From Thermoleophilia bacterium (lineage in GTDB: Bacteria; Actinomycetota; Thermoleophilia; Gaiellales; Gaiellaceae): a DNA stretch of 34,954 nucleotides. Every line of letters begins with the position of its first letter. The first letter of the stretch is position 1. The notes beneath the pieces are model-generated. The model was not told the origin of the DNA and did not search any database. It saw nothing but the letters and a program-made list of their open reading frames with translations. The DNA lies in contig JADGPE010000019.1 in assembly GCA_017882605.1 (NCBI GenBank), positions 1-34,954 on the forward strand. The letters are read 5' to 3'. The translations under genes were made by a program, and so were the position numbers. Below, one piece after another: positions 19,704 through 26,674 of the stretch.

Positions 19704-20285
19704 ATGGCCGCCCTGCCGCCGTTCCACGCGTCGGCCGTCCCCGTCACGGTCGCCGAGCTCGGGGCGTCGTGGCGGCCGGGATGCCCCGTCGGCGCTGCGC
19801 AGCTCCGCACCGTCCGCATCTCGTACGTCGGTTTCGACGGCCGCGCGCATACCGGCGCGCTCGTCGTCAACCGGCGCGTCACGAGTGACGTGACACAGGT
19901 CTTCCGCCGTCTCTACGCGGCGCGGTTCCCGATCCACCGGGTGCAGCCCGTCGCACGCTTCGGCGGCAGCGACGACCGCTCGATGGCAGCCGACAACACT
20001 TCGGCGTTCAACTGTCGCTACGCGGTCGCGCCGGGTGCCAGACGCTGGTCGGTGCACGCCTATGGCGAGGCAATCGACGTCAACACCGTGGAGAACCCCT
20101 ATCTCGAGGGCGGACGGGTGCTGCCGCCGGCCGGCCGTGCGTTCACGGATCGCTCCCGCCACCGTCGAGGCATGGCGGTCGCCGGCGGGTCGCTCGTGCG
20201 GGCGTTCGCCTCAGTCGGCTGGCTCTGGGGCGGCCGGTGGACCGGCTCGCCCGACTGGCAGCACTTCTCCAAGACCGGAGGGTGA
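19704..20285 (+). CDS. M15 family D-Ala-D-Ala carboxypeptidase-like metallopeptidase
   Basis: 193 aa. Zinc ligands are His118 and Asp125 in SVHAYGEAIDVN (116-127) and His187 in PDWQHF; the region between carries the expected Trp-rich GWLWGGRWTGSPDW. Members cleave D-Ala-D-Ala or L-Ala-D-Glu bonds of wall peptides (VanY, endolysin relatives). No convincing signal peptide is visible from the ATG; MAALPPFHASAVPVTVAEL is only mildly hydrophobic. Action inside the cell or export by another route stays open. It diverges from an L,D-transpeptidase, which supports a wall role. The last 75 bases, including the codon of zinc ligand His187 (20262-20264), overlap the 3' end of the convergent MFS gene. 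Confidence 0.87.
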   Translation: MAALPPFHASAVPVTVAELGASWRPGCPVGAAQLRTVRISYVGFDGRAHTGALVVNRRVTSDVTQVFRRLYAARFPIHRVQPVARFGGSDDRSMAADNTSAFNCRYAVAPGARRWSVHAYGEAIDVNTVENPYLEGGRVLPPAGRAFTDRSRHRRGMAVAGGSLVRAFASVGWLWGGRWTGSPDWQHFSKTGG

Positions 20286-21509
20286 GGGCCGCAGGTCCTC
20301 GAGCTTGTCGACGCGCGCCAGGGCGGGGAAGAACTTCGGCCAGACGAGCGCGAGCAGGATTGTCAGCGCGCCGCCCGCGACGACTGCCGGCACCGCCCCG
20401 ACGAGCGCTGCGGCCGCGCCCGACTCGAACGCACCGAGCTCGTTCGAGGCGCCGATGAACACGCCCTCGACGGCGTTGACGCGGCCGCGTAGCGAGTTCG
20501 GCGTCGCGAGTGCGACGGCTGTCGCGCGGATGTTCATCGAGATCATGTCGGCGAACCCGCTGACCGCGAGCGCGATCGCGGAGACGACGAACCAGCGCGA
20601 CAGGCCGAAGACGATCATGCTCGCTCCGAACGCGCCGACGACGAGGAGCAGCGTGCGTCCCGCGTTCCTGCCGAGCGGCTTGCGCGCGAGGCGAACGCCG
20701 GCGATCAGCGCGCCGACTGCGACGGCGCTCCTGAGCATGCCCAGGCCGAGCGGCCCGGTGTGCAGGATCGACTTCGCGAAGAGCGGCAGCAGTGCGACGG
20801 CTCCGCCGAAGAGCACCGCGAAGAGATCGAGCGTGATCGCGCCGAGGAGGATCGGCGTCGCACGGATCAAGCGGATCCCGCCCAGGAGGCTCTCGAGCCG
20901 CGGCGGCTCGGGCCCGGCTCGCTCCGCGACCTTGGGGCGTGACATCCGCAGGAGCAGGAGCGACGAGGTGACGAGCAGCACGATGCCGGTCGCGTAGACC
21001 GCCTCGGGCCGGATCGCGAACAGGAGCCCCCCGACTGCAGGCCCCGCGATCGTCGAGATCTGGCCGCCGACCGACCGCAGCGCGAGCGCGCTGGTCAAGA
21101 GCTCGCCGGGGACGAGCTCCGGCACCAGCGAGCGCCCGGCCGGGTTTCCGAAGGCGGCCACGGTGCCGGTGGTGAGTGCGAGGGCGAGGAACGGCCAGAG
21201 CTGGTTCGCGCCGTGGATCGTGACGACGAGCAGCAGGCCGAAGACGGCGGCGTCGGCGAAGCCCCAGACGAAGACGACCGTCAGGCGGGGCAGGCGGTCG
21301 GCCAGTTGTCCGGCCGGGAGGGCGAGCAACGGCACGGGCGCGAACTCGGCGAGCCCGATCAGCCCGAGATCGAAGGCGCTGTGATGGATCGAATACACCT
21401 GCCAGCCGATCGCGACGGCCGCCATCTGCATCGCGACGCTCGAACAGAGCATCGACGTCCACAGTCGGCGGAAGTCGCGATGCCTGAGCGCCGGGGGCAG
21501 TGAGATCAC
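20211..21509 (-). CDS. MFS transporter (EntS/DHA3-type exporter)
   Basis: 432 aa from GTG at 21507-21509 (MISLPPALRHRDFRRLW). The RHRDFRRLW opening, about 12 hydrophobic helices and loop GQLADRLPRL (the MFS motif A region, about 66-75) fit the DHA3 drug or siderophore exporters. A second loop, RSLVPELVPGELLTSALAL, is typical of this subfamily, as is NSLRGRVNAVEGVF near the seventh-eighth helices of the second half. The C-terminal tail after DKLEDLRPS is low-complexity Pro/Ala/Gly and is encoded antisense to the M15 peptidase end, so it is probably a passive extension. The open frame continues far upstream through antisense htrA sequence; GTG 21507 is the family-consistent start. Substrate unknown. 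Confidence 0.88.
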   Translation of the reverse strand: MISLPPALRHRDFRRLWTSMLCSSVAMQMAAVAIGWQVYSIHHSAFDLGLIGLAEFAPVPLLALPAGQLADRLPRLTVVFVWGFADAAVFGLLLVVTIHGANQLWPFLALALTTGTVAAFGNPAGRSLVPELVPGELLTSALALRSVGGQISTIAGPAVGGLLFAIRPEAVYATGIVLLVTSSLLLLRMSRPKVAERAGPEPPRLESLLGGIRLIRATPILLGAITLDLFAVLFGGAVALLPLFAKSILHTGPLGLGMLRSAVAVGALIAGVRLARKPLGRNAGRTLLLVVGAFGASMIVFGLSRWFVVSAIALAVSGFADMISMNIRATAVALATPNSLRGRVNAVEGVFIGASNELGAFESGAAAALVGAVPAVVAGGALTILLALVWPKFFPALARVDKLEDLRPSPSGLGEVLPVGRAGPPAAPEPAD

Positions 21510-21525
21510 CCCGACACTCTGCCTT

Positions 21526-21550
21526 CTTGGGTTCTTCCTAGGTCCCACAG
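21526..21550 (+). promoter_or_regulatory. Direct repeats upstream of the HtrA-type gene
   Basis: CTTGGG (21526-21531) and CCTAGG (21537-21542) recur with an 11-base period, followed by CCACAG (21545-21550). Half-sites on one strand with 11-bp spacing are typical of OmpR/PhoB-family regulators, which control htrA-like genes in other actinobacteria. No exact consensus is matched. Confidence 0.3.
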
Positions 21551-21575
21551 AGCTGCCGCACAGAAGCGGCTGCTC
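21550..21575 (+). promoter_or_regulatory. Imperfect hairpin or palindrome in the htrA leader
   Basis: GAGCTGCCGC (21550-21559) and GCGGCTGCTC (21566-21575) pair with one T-T mismatch around a 6-base loop. It lies between the divergent MFS and htrA-like genes, 40 bases before the htrA start. It could be an operator or an mRNA leader hairpin. No T-run follows, so it is unlikely to be a terminator. Confidence 0.35.
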
Positions 21576-21614
21576 CACTGGAGGTAGACAACAGACCAGG
21601 AGGACGGAACTCGC

Positions 21615-22685
21615 ATGCCCAGGTACACGAATCGAATCGCCGCCGTCGTCGCGGTCGCGGCAGTCGGCGGGGCGGGGGTCGGCGCGGGGGCGCTTGCGCT
21701 CTCGCGTGGCTCGACTCACACGACCACGACCGTCGTCGCGGCCGCAGTCGGGAACTCGAACATCGCCGACTCGGCGCTCAGCGTCGGCCAGATCGCGAAG
21801 GCTGCGACCCCCGGTGTCGTCGAGATCGCCTCCACCTCGAGCGCAGGCGGCTCGACCTATCCGTTCGGCGGTCAGGGCTCCCAGTCGGCCGAGGGGTCCG
21901 GCTTCGTCTACGACACGAAGGGCGACATCGTCACGAACGACCACGTCGTCTCGGGGGCTTCGTCGCTGTCGGTGAAGTTCTCGGACGGGTCGACCTACAA
22001 GGCGACGGTCATCGGCGAGGACCCGGACACCGATCTCGCGGTGATCCATGTCGACGCTCCGGCTTCGAAGCTCGTGCCGCTCTCGCTCGCAGACTCGAGC
22101 AAGGTCGCGGTCGGTGACGGCGTGGTCGCGATCGGAAATCCGTTCGGGCTCGACGGCACGGTGACGAGCGGCATCGTGAGCGCGCTCAACCGTGAGATCA
22201 CGTCCCCCGACAACGCGCCGATCGAAGGAGCGATCCAGACCGACGCGGCGATCAACCACGGCAACTCCGGCGGCCCGCTCCTGAACCTGAACGGACAGGT
22301 GATCGGCGTCACGTCGCAGATCCAGAGCGACTCCGGAGGCAATGACGGCGTCGGCTTCGCGGTCCCGTCCAACACGGTCCGGACGATCGCGACGCAGCTC
22401 ATCTCGAGCGGGAAGGTGCAGCACGCACTGCTCGGCGTCGAGGTGAAGACGGCGAGTAGCGGCAACGGTGTCACGGTGGGCACTGTCCAGACCGGCAGTG
22501 CGGCCGCCGACGCGGGGCTGAAGGCCGGCGACGTGATCACCTCCGCGAACGGCACGAAGGTCACCACCGCGGAGCAGCTGCGCGCGATCATCGACTCGCA
22601 CCAGCCGGGCGACAAGCTGTCGCTGACCGTGCTCCGCAGCGGATCGACGAAGACCCTCTCCGCGACGCTCGGTACCCGAAGTTAG
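21615..22685 (+). CDS. HtrA/DegP-type serine protease with PDZ domain
   Basis: 356 aa. The N-terminal segment TNRIAAVVAVAAVGGAGVGAG (quoted only in part here; residues 5-29) is a membrane anchor or signal. The trypsin-like domain (about 50-250) has the triad His110 (TNDHVV), Asp140 (DTDLAV) and Ser218 (GNSGGPLL). One PDZ domain (about 260-356, GVTVGTVQTGSAAADAG) closes the protein. It is expected to act outside the membrane in protein quality control. The start is well supported: AGGAGG (21598-21603) lies 11 bases before the ATG, one of the few clear Shine-Dalgarno sites here. Its TAG abuts the stop of the convergent Ig-like gene with no gap. Upstream repeats suggest stress-responsive control; no two-component pair is adjacent. 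Confidence 0.93.
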   Translation: MPRYTNRIAAVVAVAAVGGAGVGAGALALSRGSTHTTTTVVAAAVGNSNIADSALSVGQIAKAATPGVVEIASTSSAGGSTYPFGGQGSQSAEGSGFVYDTKGDIVTNDHVVSGASSLSVKFSDGSTYKATVIGEDPDTDLAVIHVDAPASKLVPLSLADSSKVAVGDGVVAIGNPFGLDGTVTSGIVSALNREITSPDNAPIEGAIQTDAAINHGNSGGPLLNLNGQVIGVTSQIQSDSGGNDGVGFAVPSNTVRTIATQLISSGKVQHALLGVEVKTASSGNGVTVGTVQTGSAAADAGLKAGDVITSANGTKVTTAEQLRAIIDSHQPGDKLSLTVLRSGSTKTLSATLGTRS

Positions 22686-23885
22686 CTAGGCGATCGTGGG
22701 AGACGCCACCGTCAGCACGGCCTGTGTGGCCGTGCCGGCGGTGGCGGTGACTCTCGCGACGATCGTGTGCCCGAGGTCGTCCGCCGTGAGCGTGTAGCTC
22801 GAGGAGGTCGCCGCCGCGACCGGCTCACAGAGCCGGCCGTTCGCGTTGCAGCGCAACCAGGAGTAGGCGAAAGTGGCCGGCGCGGCGCTCGACCACGCGC
22901 CGGGCGTGACCGTGAGCACCTGGCCGACGGTTGCGTTGCCCGCAAGCGTCGGCTGGGCGGTTGCCGCGAGCGTCGCGCTCTTCGTCGCGACGAGCCCTGC
23001 GAGTGAAGCGTACGCCGGCGTGGTGCCCGTCGAGTCGGTCGCGCGCACGGTGAGCCCGATCGTCTTGCCGACGTCGCTTGCGACGAGCGTGTAGCTCGCC
23101 TTCGTTGCGCCGTGCACGGAATTGCAGTGCGCTCCGCCTGCGTCGCAGCGGTACCACTGGTACCCGTAGGTGATCGTGCCGCTTCCGGCCCACGTGCCGG
23201 CGGTCGCCGTGAGGCGGCTCCCCTGCTGCAGCGTCCCTGTGACCGCCGGCCGGCTGCTCGCAGCCGGTCCCGGCGTCGCGCGCACGACGCCTGCGCTGAG
23301 GCTGAGCACGGTCTGCTTCCCCGCCGTCACGGCGGCGAGCACGACGTGGCCGACGTCGTCGGCCGTCACGCTGTAGGTGTCGGTCGTGGCGCCGGCGAGC
23401 ACCGTGCAGAGCCGTCCGTTGGCGTTGCAGCGCCGCCACGTATAGGTGAGCGCGGCAGGCGTGGCGCTCCACGCCGCTGCCTCCACCTTCAATCCCTGGC
23501 CGACGATCGGCTCACCGCTCACCGGCGGCTGCTTCGTCGCGACGGGGGTCGCGCCCGGCGCGGCGACGAGGCCCGCGAGCGGCGCGTACGCCGCGGTCGT
23601 CCCCGTTGTGTCCGTCGCGCGCACGGTGAGCGCGATCGTCTTGCCGACGTCTTTGGCCACCTGCGTGTACGTGCCTTTCGTCGCCCCGTGGATCGAGCTG
23701 CAGTGCGCACCGTTCGTGTCGCAGCGGTACCACTGGTACGCGTAGGTGATCGTGCCGCTGCCCGCCCACGTGCCCGCGGTGGCGGTCACCTTCGCGCCCT
23801 GCTGCAACGAGCCGGTGATCGACGGGGGTGAGGCGGAGGTTGGCCCCGAGAGCAACATGGCCAGACCGAGTGCGAATTCGAGCAC
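22686..23885 (-). CDS. Exported Ig-like repeat protein (four tandem units)
   Basis: 399 aa from GTG at 23883-23885; a stop lies in frame just upstream. The start MLEFALGLAMLLSGPTSAS is a weak signal peptide without positive residues; an ATG at codon 10 is the other choice. The rest is four Ig-like units arranged A1 (20-111), B1 (112-210), A2 (211-303), B2 (304-399). Each has a GxW near its start, a Y-x-W-x-RC strand, a second Cys 6-7 residues later (RCDTNGAHC, RCNANGRLC) that may form a disulfide, and a DVGxxxxxxV strand. Similar W-x-RC repeats are common in secreted Thermoleophilia proteins, where their job is unknown. No enzymatic domain or sorting signal is seen. It may be an adhesion or surface-layer accessory. 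Confidence 0.8.
   Translation of the reverse strand: MLEFALGLAMLLSGPTSASPPSITGSLQQGAKVTATAGTWAGSGTITYAYQWYRCDTNGAHCSSIHGATKGTYTQVAKDVGKTIALTVRATDTTGTTAAYAPLAGLVAAPGATPVATKQPPVSGEPIVGQGLKVEAAAWSATPAALTYTWRRCNANGRLCTVLAGATTDTYSVTADDVGHVVLAAVTAGKQTVLSLSAGVVRATPGPAASSRPAVTGTLQQGSRLTATAGTWAGSGTITYGYQWYRCDAGGAHCNSVHGATKASYTLVASDVGKTIGLTVRATDSTGTTPAYASLAGLVATKSATLAATAQPTLAGNATVGQVLTVTPGAWSSAAPATFAYSWLRCNANGRLCEPVAAATSSSYTLTADDLGHTIVARVTATAGTATQAVLTVASPTIA
22689..23828 (-). repeat. Duplicated two-domain coding repeat
   Basis: Unit A1 (23553-23828) and unit A2 (22977-23255) match closely at the DNA level, for example both contain GTAGGTGATCGTGCCGCT. The period is about 576 bases (192 codons). The B units (23256-23552 and 22689-22976) are more diverged. 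This points to duplication of an A-B pair. Confidence 0.75.
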
Positions 23886-23923
23886 GCGTTCAGGATCCCA
23901 TCAGCGTCGGCTGGGAGGCGAAC

Positions 23924-23952
23924 CCCGGCGAGCGCGTCCTCTCCACGCCGGG
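23924..23952 (-). terminator. Hairpin between the GNAT and Ig-like genes
   Basis: CCCGGCG (23924-23930) pairs exactly with CGCCGGG (23946-23952) around a 15-base loop, in the 83-base gap after the GNAT stop. No T-run follows on the minus strand, so it would be a weak or factor-dependent terminator. Nothing else is seen in this gap. Confidence 0.3.
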
Positions 23953-23968
23953 CTTTCCCGCGGTCTGA

Positions 23969-24691
23969 TCAGAGTGAGTGGTGCATCCAAACATTCGGCT
24001 CCCAGTAGCCGCCGCAGTCCGCCTCGCGGTCGATCGCGACGGTGGCGAGCCCGCCCGGGAACCAGTACTCGCCGCTTTCGGGAAACGCCGTCCGCGTCCA
24101 CTCCTCCCACTCCGCGACCGTCCCGGTGATCCGCAGCGAGCGAGGCTCGGGCCTCAGCACGGTCGCGCCGAGGCGCTCGTGCACGCGCATCCACGGGTCG
24201 AAGAGCAGCCCGTCGGCACGGCGCCACGCCGCGTAGCGGGCGATCGGCACCAGGGGGTAGCGCTCCTTCCAGCTGGGCCGCACGGGTGCGATCAACGATC
24301 CGAGACCGTGGCTGCGCGCGAGCTCGCGCATCGCCTCGACCGCCTCGGTGCTGAGGCCCCGGCTCTGCAGGTCGCGCGGCACCATGATCACTAGCGCGCA
24401 GAGCGTGTTCGCTCCGCTCTCGTCGAAGCCCCGTGCGATCGCGCCGTCGATCCCGGCCGGCAGGTCGCCGACCGTCCCGTCCCAGCGCACCGGGATCGAA
24501 CGGGCGCGGGCGAGGATCTCGTCCTCGTCGCCGACCAGATGGAACTGGAACTCGGGCTGCTCCTCGGTCAGACGGCCCCAGTAGACGTTGAGGACGTCGC
24601 CGTGGTTGTTGTACTCGGGCAGCGTGTCGCGCGTTCTCTCCCACGCGGGGCCGGCGAGATCCGGCCGCTCGGCGACTGTCGCTGTCTGCAT
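23969..24691 (-). CDS. GNAT-like N-acetyltransferase family protein
   Basis: 240 aa, soluble. The middle segment LSTEAVEAMRELARSHGLGSLIAPVRPSWKERYPL (residues about 113-147, cited only by its pieces) has the strand-helix pattern of a GNAT acetyl-CoA site, with SRGLSTEAVEAM in the place of the Q/R-x-x-G-x-G/A loop. The C-terminal GEYWFPGGLA and GGYWEPNVWMHH blocks recur in a group of actinobacterial GNAT-family proteins of unknown substrate. The exact acceptor cannot be deduced. The ATG at 24689-24691 is the only good start. An upstream hairpin plus T-rich tract (24701-24728) separates it from the esterase gene, so it may use its own weak promoter or partial read-through. Confidence 0.65.
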   Translation of the reverse strand: MQTATVAERPDLAGPAWERTRDTLPEYNNHGDVLNVYWGRLTEEQPEFQFHLVGDEDEILARARSIPVRWDGTVGDLPAGIDGAIARGFDESGANTLCALVIMVPRDLQSRGLSTEAVEAMRELARSHGLGSLIAPVRPSWKERYPLVPIARYAAWRRADGLLFDPWMRVHERLGATVLRPEPRSLRITGTVAEWEEWTRTAFPESGEYWFPGGLATVAIDREADCGGYWEPNVWMHHSL

Positions 24692-24700
24692 TTCGCGCCT

Positions 24701-24728
24701 GAAAAGAAGAATCCCACCGGGTCGGTGG
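24701..24728 (-). terminator. Rho-independent terminator after the first esterase gene
   Basis: On the minus strand CCACCG-ACC-CGGTGG (24728-24714) forms a 6-bp, G+C-rich stem with a 3-base loop, followed by GATTCTTCTTTT. It ends about 10 bases before the GNAT start. It would stop transcripts coming from the esterase gene at 24904-25713, or act as an attenuator for the GNAT gene. The rest of the 212-base gap (24729-24903) holds no gene I can support. Confidence 0.5.
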
Positions 24729-24903
24729 CGCTTTCGTCCACCTCACCGACCGACCGATCAAGACTCGCGTCCGTCACGACCGCTTGGTGTGGCTTCGACC
24801 TACTCGCGCTCCGCGCCCGGCGGGATCCGCAATGTAGGCCGGAGCAGACGGCGCGCGCAAGAGGCTCGCGGCGGGAAAATGTGCACGTTGCGGACGAATC
24901 GAA

Positions 24904-25713
24904 TCAGCGTGCCCGCAACGCCCAGCCGAGCCCCGTGTCGAGCTGGGCGCGCCACTCTCCGCGTGCGTTCGCATAGACGTGGTAGTTCACGGCCACACCG
25001 AGCTTGCGCAGCTCGCGCGCGAACGCGAGGGTCTGCTCCGGCTTGAACCAGTGGCTGTGGCCCGGTCCGGTCGAGAGGAAGAAGCGCGTGTGATCCCGGC
25101 GCAGGACCGGCGCGAGGGCCGGAGCGAGCTCGGTCGGGTCGTTCGCCGCCAGCACGCTCCGCGGCGCGTGCCGGAGCGGCCCGTCGCGGAGCGGCGAGAA
25201 GTACGCCGACCACGCCTCGATCGTCCCGAAGAGCCCGGGCTGCTGCAGGGCGATGTCGACCGCTCCAAAGCCTCCGGCCGACAGCCCGGCAATCACGCGT
25301 CCTCGCTCCGTGGCGATCGTCGGCAGGTGCTCGTCGACCCACGGGACGATTTCGTGCACGAGGGCCGCGGCGATCGGGCCTGCCCATTCGCCGTTGTACT
25401 TGGGATCCGGTCCGGCTGCCGGCAGCACGGCGACGAACGGCGTGATCGCGCCCTGCTCGATCTCGGTGTCGGCCCAGGTCGCGAGCTCGGTGCCGAGGAG
25501 ATACTCGGTCGGCGAGCCCGGCATGCCGTGCAGCAGGTAGACGACGGGGTACCGGTGCGACCGGCTGAAGTGCGGTGGCAGATAGACGAAGCCGGGCCGC
25601 TGCTCGCCGGGGAAGGTCCCGGTCTGCACGGAGCCGCCGCCTGGGCCGGTCGCGTACGGCGCGAAGCCGGGCAGCAGCGAGGCGGTCGCGAGCAAGGCGG
25701 CGAGGGAGATCAC
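24904..25713 (-). CDS. PF00756 esterase-family protein, apparently missing Asp and His of the triad
   Basis: 269 aa from GTG at 25711-25713; no earlier start fits, since the further open frame is antisense sequence of the next gene. VISLAALLATASLLPGFA looks like an export signal. The fold is the alpha/beta hydrolase of antigen 85 and FrmB: YLLHGMPG (59-66) for the oxyanion loop and GLSAGGFG with Ser145. In its two neighbours the acid lies in GDGD/GTGD and the histidine in GGH near the C-terminus. Here those places read STGPGHSHW (214-222) and YANARGEW (247-254), so neither canonical residue is present. It may be inactive, or use other residues such as His219 or His221. It diverges from the second esterase across a 68-base gap. 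Confidence 0.82.
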   Translation of the reverse strand: MISLAALLATASLLPGFAPYATGPGGGSVQTGTFPGEQRPGFVYLPPHFSRSHRYPVVYLLHGMPGSPTEYLLGTELATWADTEIEQGAITPFVAVLPAAGPDPKYNGEWAGPIAAALVHEIVPWVDEHLPTIATERGRVIAGLSAGGFGAVDIALQQPGLFGTIEAWSAYFSPLRDGPLRHAPRSVLAANDPTELAPALAPVLRRDHTRFFLSTGPGHSHWFKPEQTLAFARELRKLGVAVNYHVYANARGEWRAQLDTGLGWALRAR

Positions 25714-25769
25714 GGAGCGACCGTAACCGGCGATGTGTGAATTCTCGGTTAGCTCTTGGTTTCGGCGGC

Positions 25770-25775
25770 TACAAC
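25770..25775 (+). promoter_or_regulatory. Possible -10 hexamer of the second esterase gene
   Basis: TACAAC lies 6 bases before the ATG at 25782, giving a leaderless message. No Shine-Dalgarno sequence is present. The 68-base divergent gap has no other clear signal, although TACGGT on the minus strand sits 6 bases before the GTG of the first esterase gene. Confidence 0.35.
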
Positions 25776-25781
25776 TGAACC

Positions 25782-26606
25782 ATGAGACGCGTGGGCATCG
25801 CGCTGCTCTGTCTCGCAGTCGCGGCGTCGGTCGCCGCCGTCGCGCTCGGGCGGCAGGCGCACGGGGTGGACGAGGGCATCCGGTCGGTCGCGCTCGGTGG
25901 TACGGCGCGCGCCTTCGTCGTCCTGCCCGACGGTTACTCGACGAGCAGCAAGCGCTACCCGGTCGTCTACTTCCTGCACGGGTTGCCGGCGGCACCGGAC
26001 GCCTATCGGAACAGCGCGTGGCTCGGTGACCTGCTCGAGCGCGTCGGGCCTGCCATCCTCGTCATGCCGCAGGGTGCGCGGTCGGGCGACTCCGACTCGG
26101 AGTATCTGAACTGGGGCGCCGGCCGGGACTGGGAGACGTTCATCGCCGAGGAAGTGCCTGCCGCAATCGACAGGCGCTTCCGCACGATCCGCTCGCGGAG
26201 GGGGCGGGCGCTGATCGGCCTCTCCGCGGGCGGGTTCGGCGCCACGGTGCTCGGCCTGCACCACCTCGGCCGGTTCTCCGTCGTCGAGTCCTGGTCGGGG
26301 TACTTCCATCCGACCGACCCGAGCGGGACGAAGCCGCTCGAGCGCGGGCCGCTGTCGAACGTCCACAACTTGATCTCGGTCTTGAAGGCGGACGAGCGGC
26401 ACCGCTACACCTTCCTCGCCTTCTACGTCGGGGACGGCGACGCGCGCTTCCTGGCCGAGAACCGCCAGCTGGATCGCGAGCTGACTACGGCGCGCGTTCC
26501 GCATCTCTTCGCCGTCTACAGCGGCGGCCATACGACGACGCTCTGGCAGGCGCACGCGCGGGTCTGGCTCGGGCTCGCGCTCGCGCACCTCGCTCACGCC
26601 GCCTGA
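25782..26606 (+). CDS. Secreted PF00756 esterase (FrmB/antigen 85 fold)
   Basis: 274 aa. MRRVGIALLCLAVAASVAAVALG is a standard signal peptide or N-terminal anchor. Catalytic features are complete: VVYFLHGLPA (61-70), GLSAGGFG with Ser148, FYVGDGDARFL with Asp218/Asp220, and YSGGHTTTLW with His250. The family includes mycolyltransferases, S-formylglutathione hydrolase and feruloyl esterases, so acyl transfer or ester hydrolysis at the cell surface is likely; the substrate is not deducible. It shares the order of motifs and about the same length with its two neighbours, so the three are paralogues from local duplication. The 68-base region after its stop holds a 21-bp tandem repeat. Confidence 0.87.
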   Translation: MRRVGIALLCLAVAASVAAVALGRQAHGVDEGIRSVALGGTARAFVVLPDGYSTSSKRYPVVYFLHGLPAAPDAYRNSAWLGDLLERVGPAILVMPQGARSGDSDSEYLNWGAGRDWETFIAEEVPAAIDRRFRTIRSRRGRALIGLSAGGFGATVLGLHHLGRFSVVESWSGYFHPTDPSGTKPLERGPLSNVHNLISVLKADERHRYTFLAFYVGDGDARFLAENRQLDRELTTARVPHLFAVYSGGHTTTLWQAHARVWLGLALAHLAHAA

Positions 26607-26613
26607 TAGCTGC

Positions 26614-26654
26614 TTAACCGCGCCTTTAGGGGGATTAACGGCGCCTTTAGGGGG
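26614..26654 (+). repeat. 21-bp tandem direct repeat upstream of the third esterase gene
   Basis: Two 20-base copies, 26614-26633 and 26635-26654, differ at one base: TTAAC[C/G]GCGCCTTTAGGGG plus a final G. They start 21 bases apart, exactly two helical turns. The element ends 20 bases before the GTG at 26675 and fills most of the gap after the second esterase stop. It is a likely regulator site or promoter element. Confidence 0.7.
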
Positions 26655-26674
26655 CGTGGCGTACAACCAAGGCC

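Noticed and set aside
22689-23828. Regular repeats that might suggest a CRISPR array
   Set aside because: The period is about 576 bases and fully coding (Ig-like units); there are no short repeats with unique spacers anywhere in the window.
24729-24903. Possible small gene in the largest gap
   Set aside because: Short frames such as one starting near 24777 have no ribosome site and no recognisable sequence.
25714-25995. 94-codon N-terminal extension of the first esterase
   Set aside because: It would be antisense to the second esterase's signal peptide region and has Pro/Arg-rich noise; a signal-like segment starts at GTG 25713.
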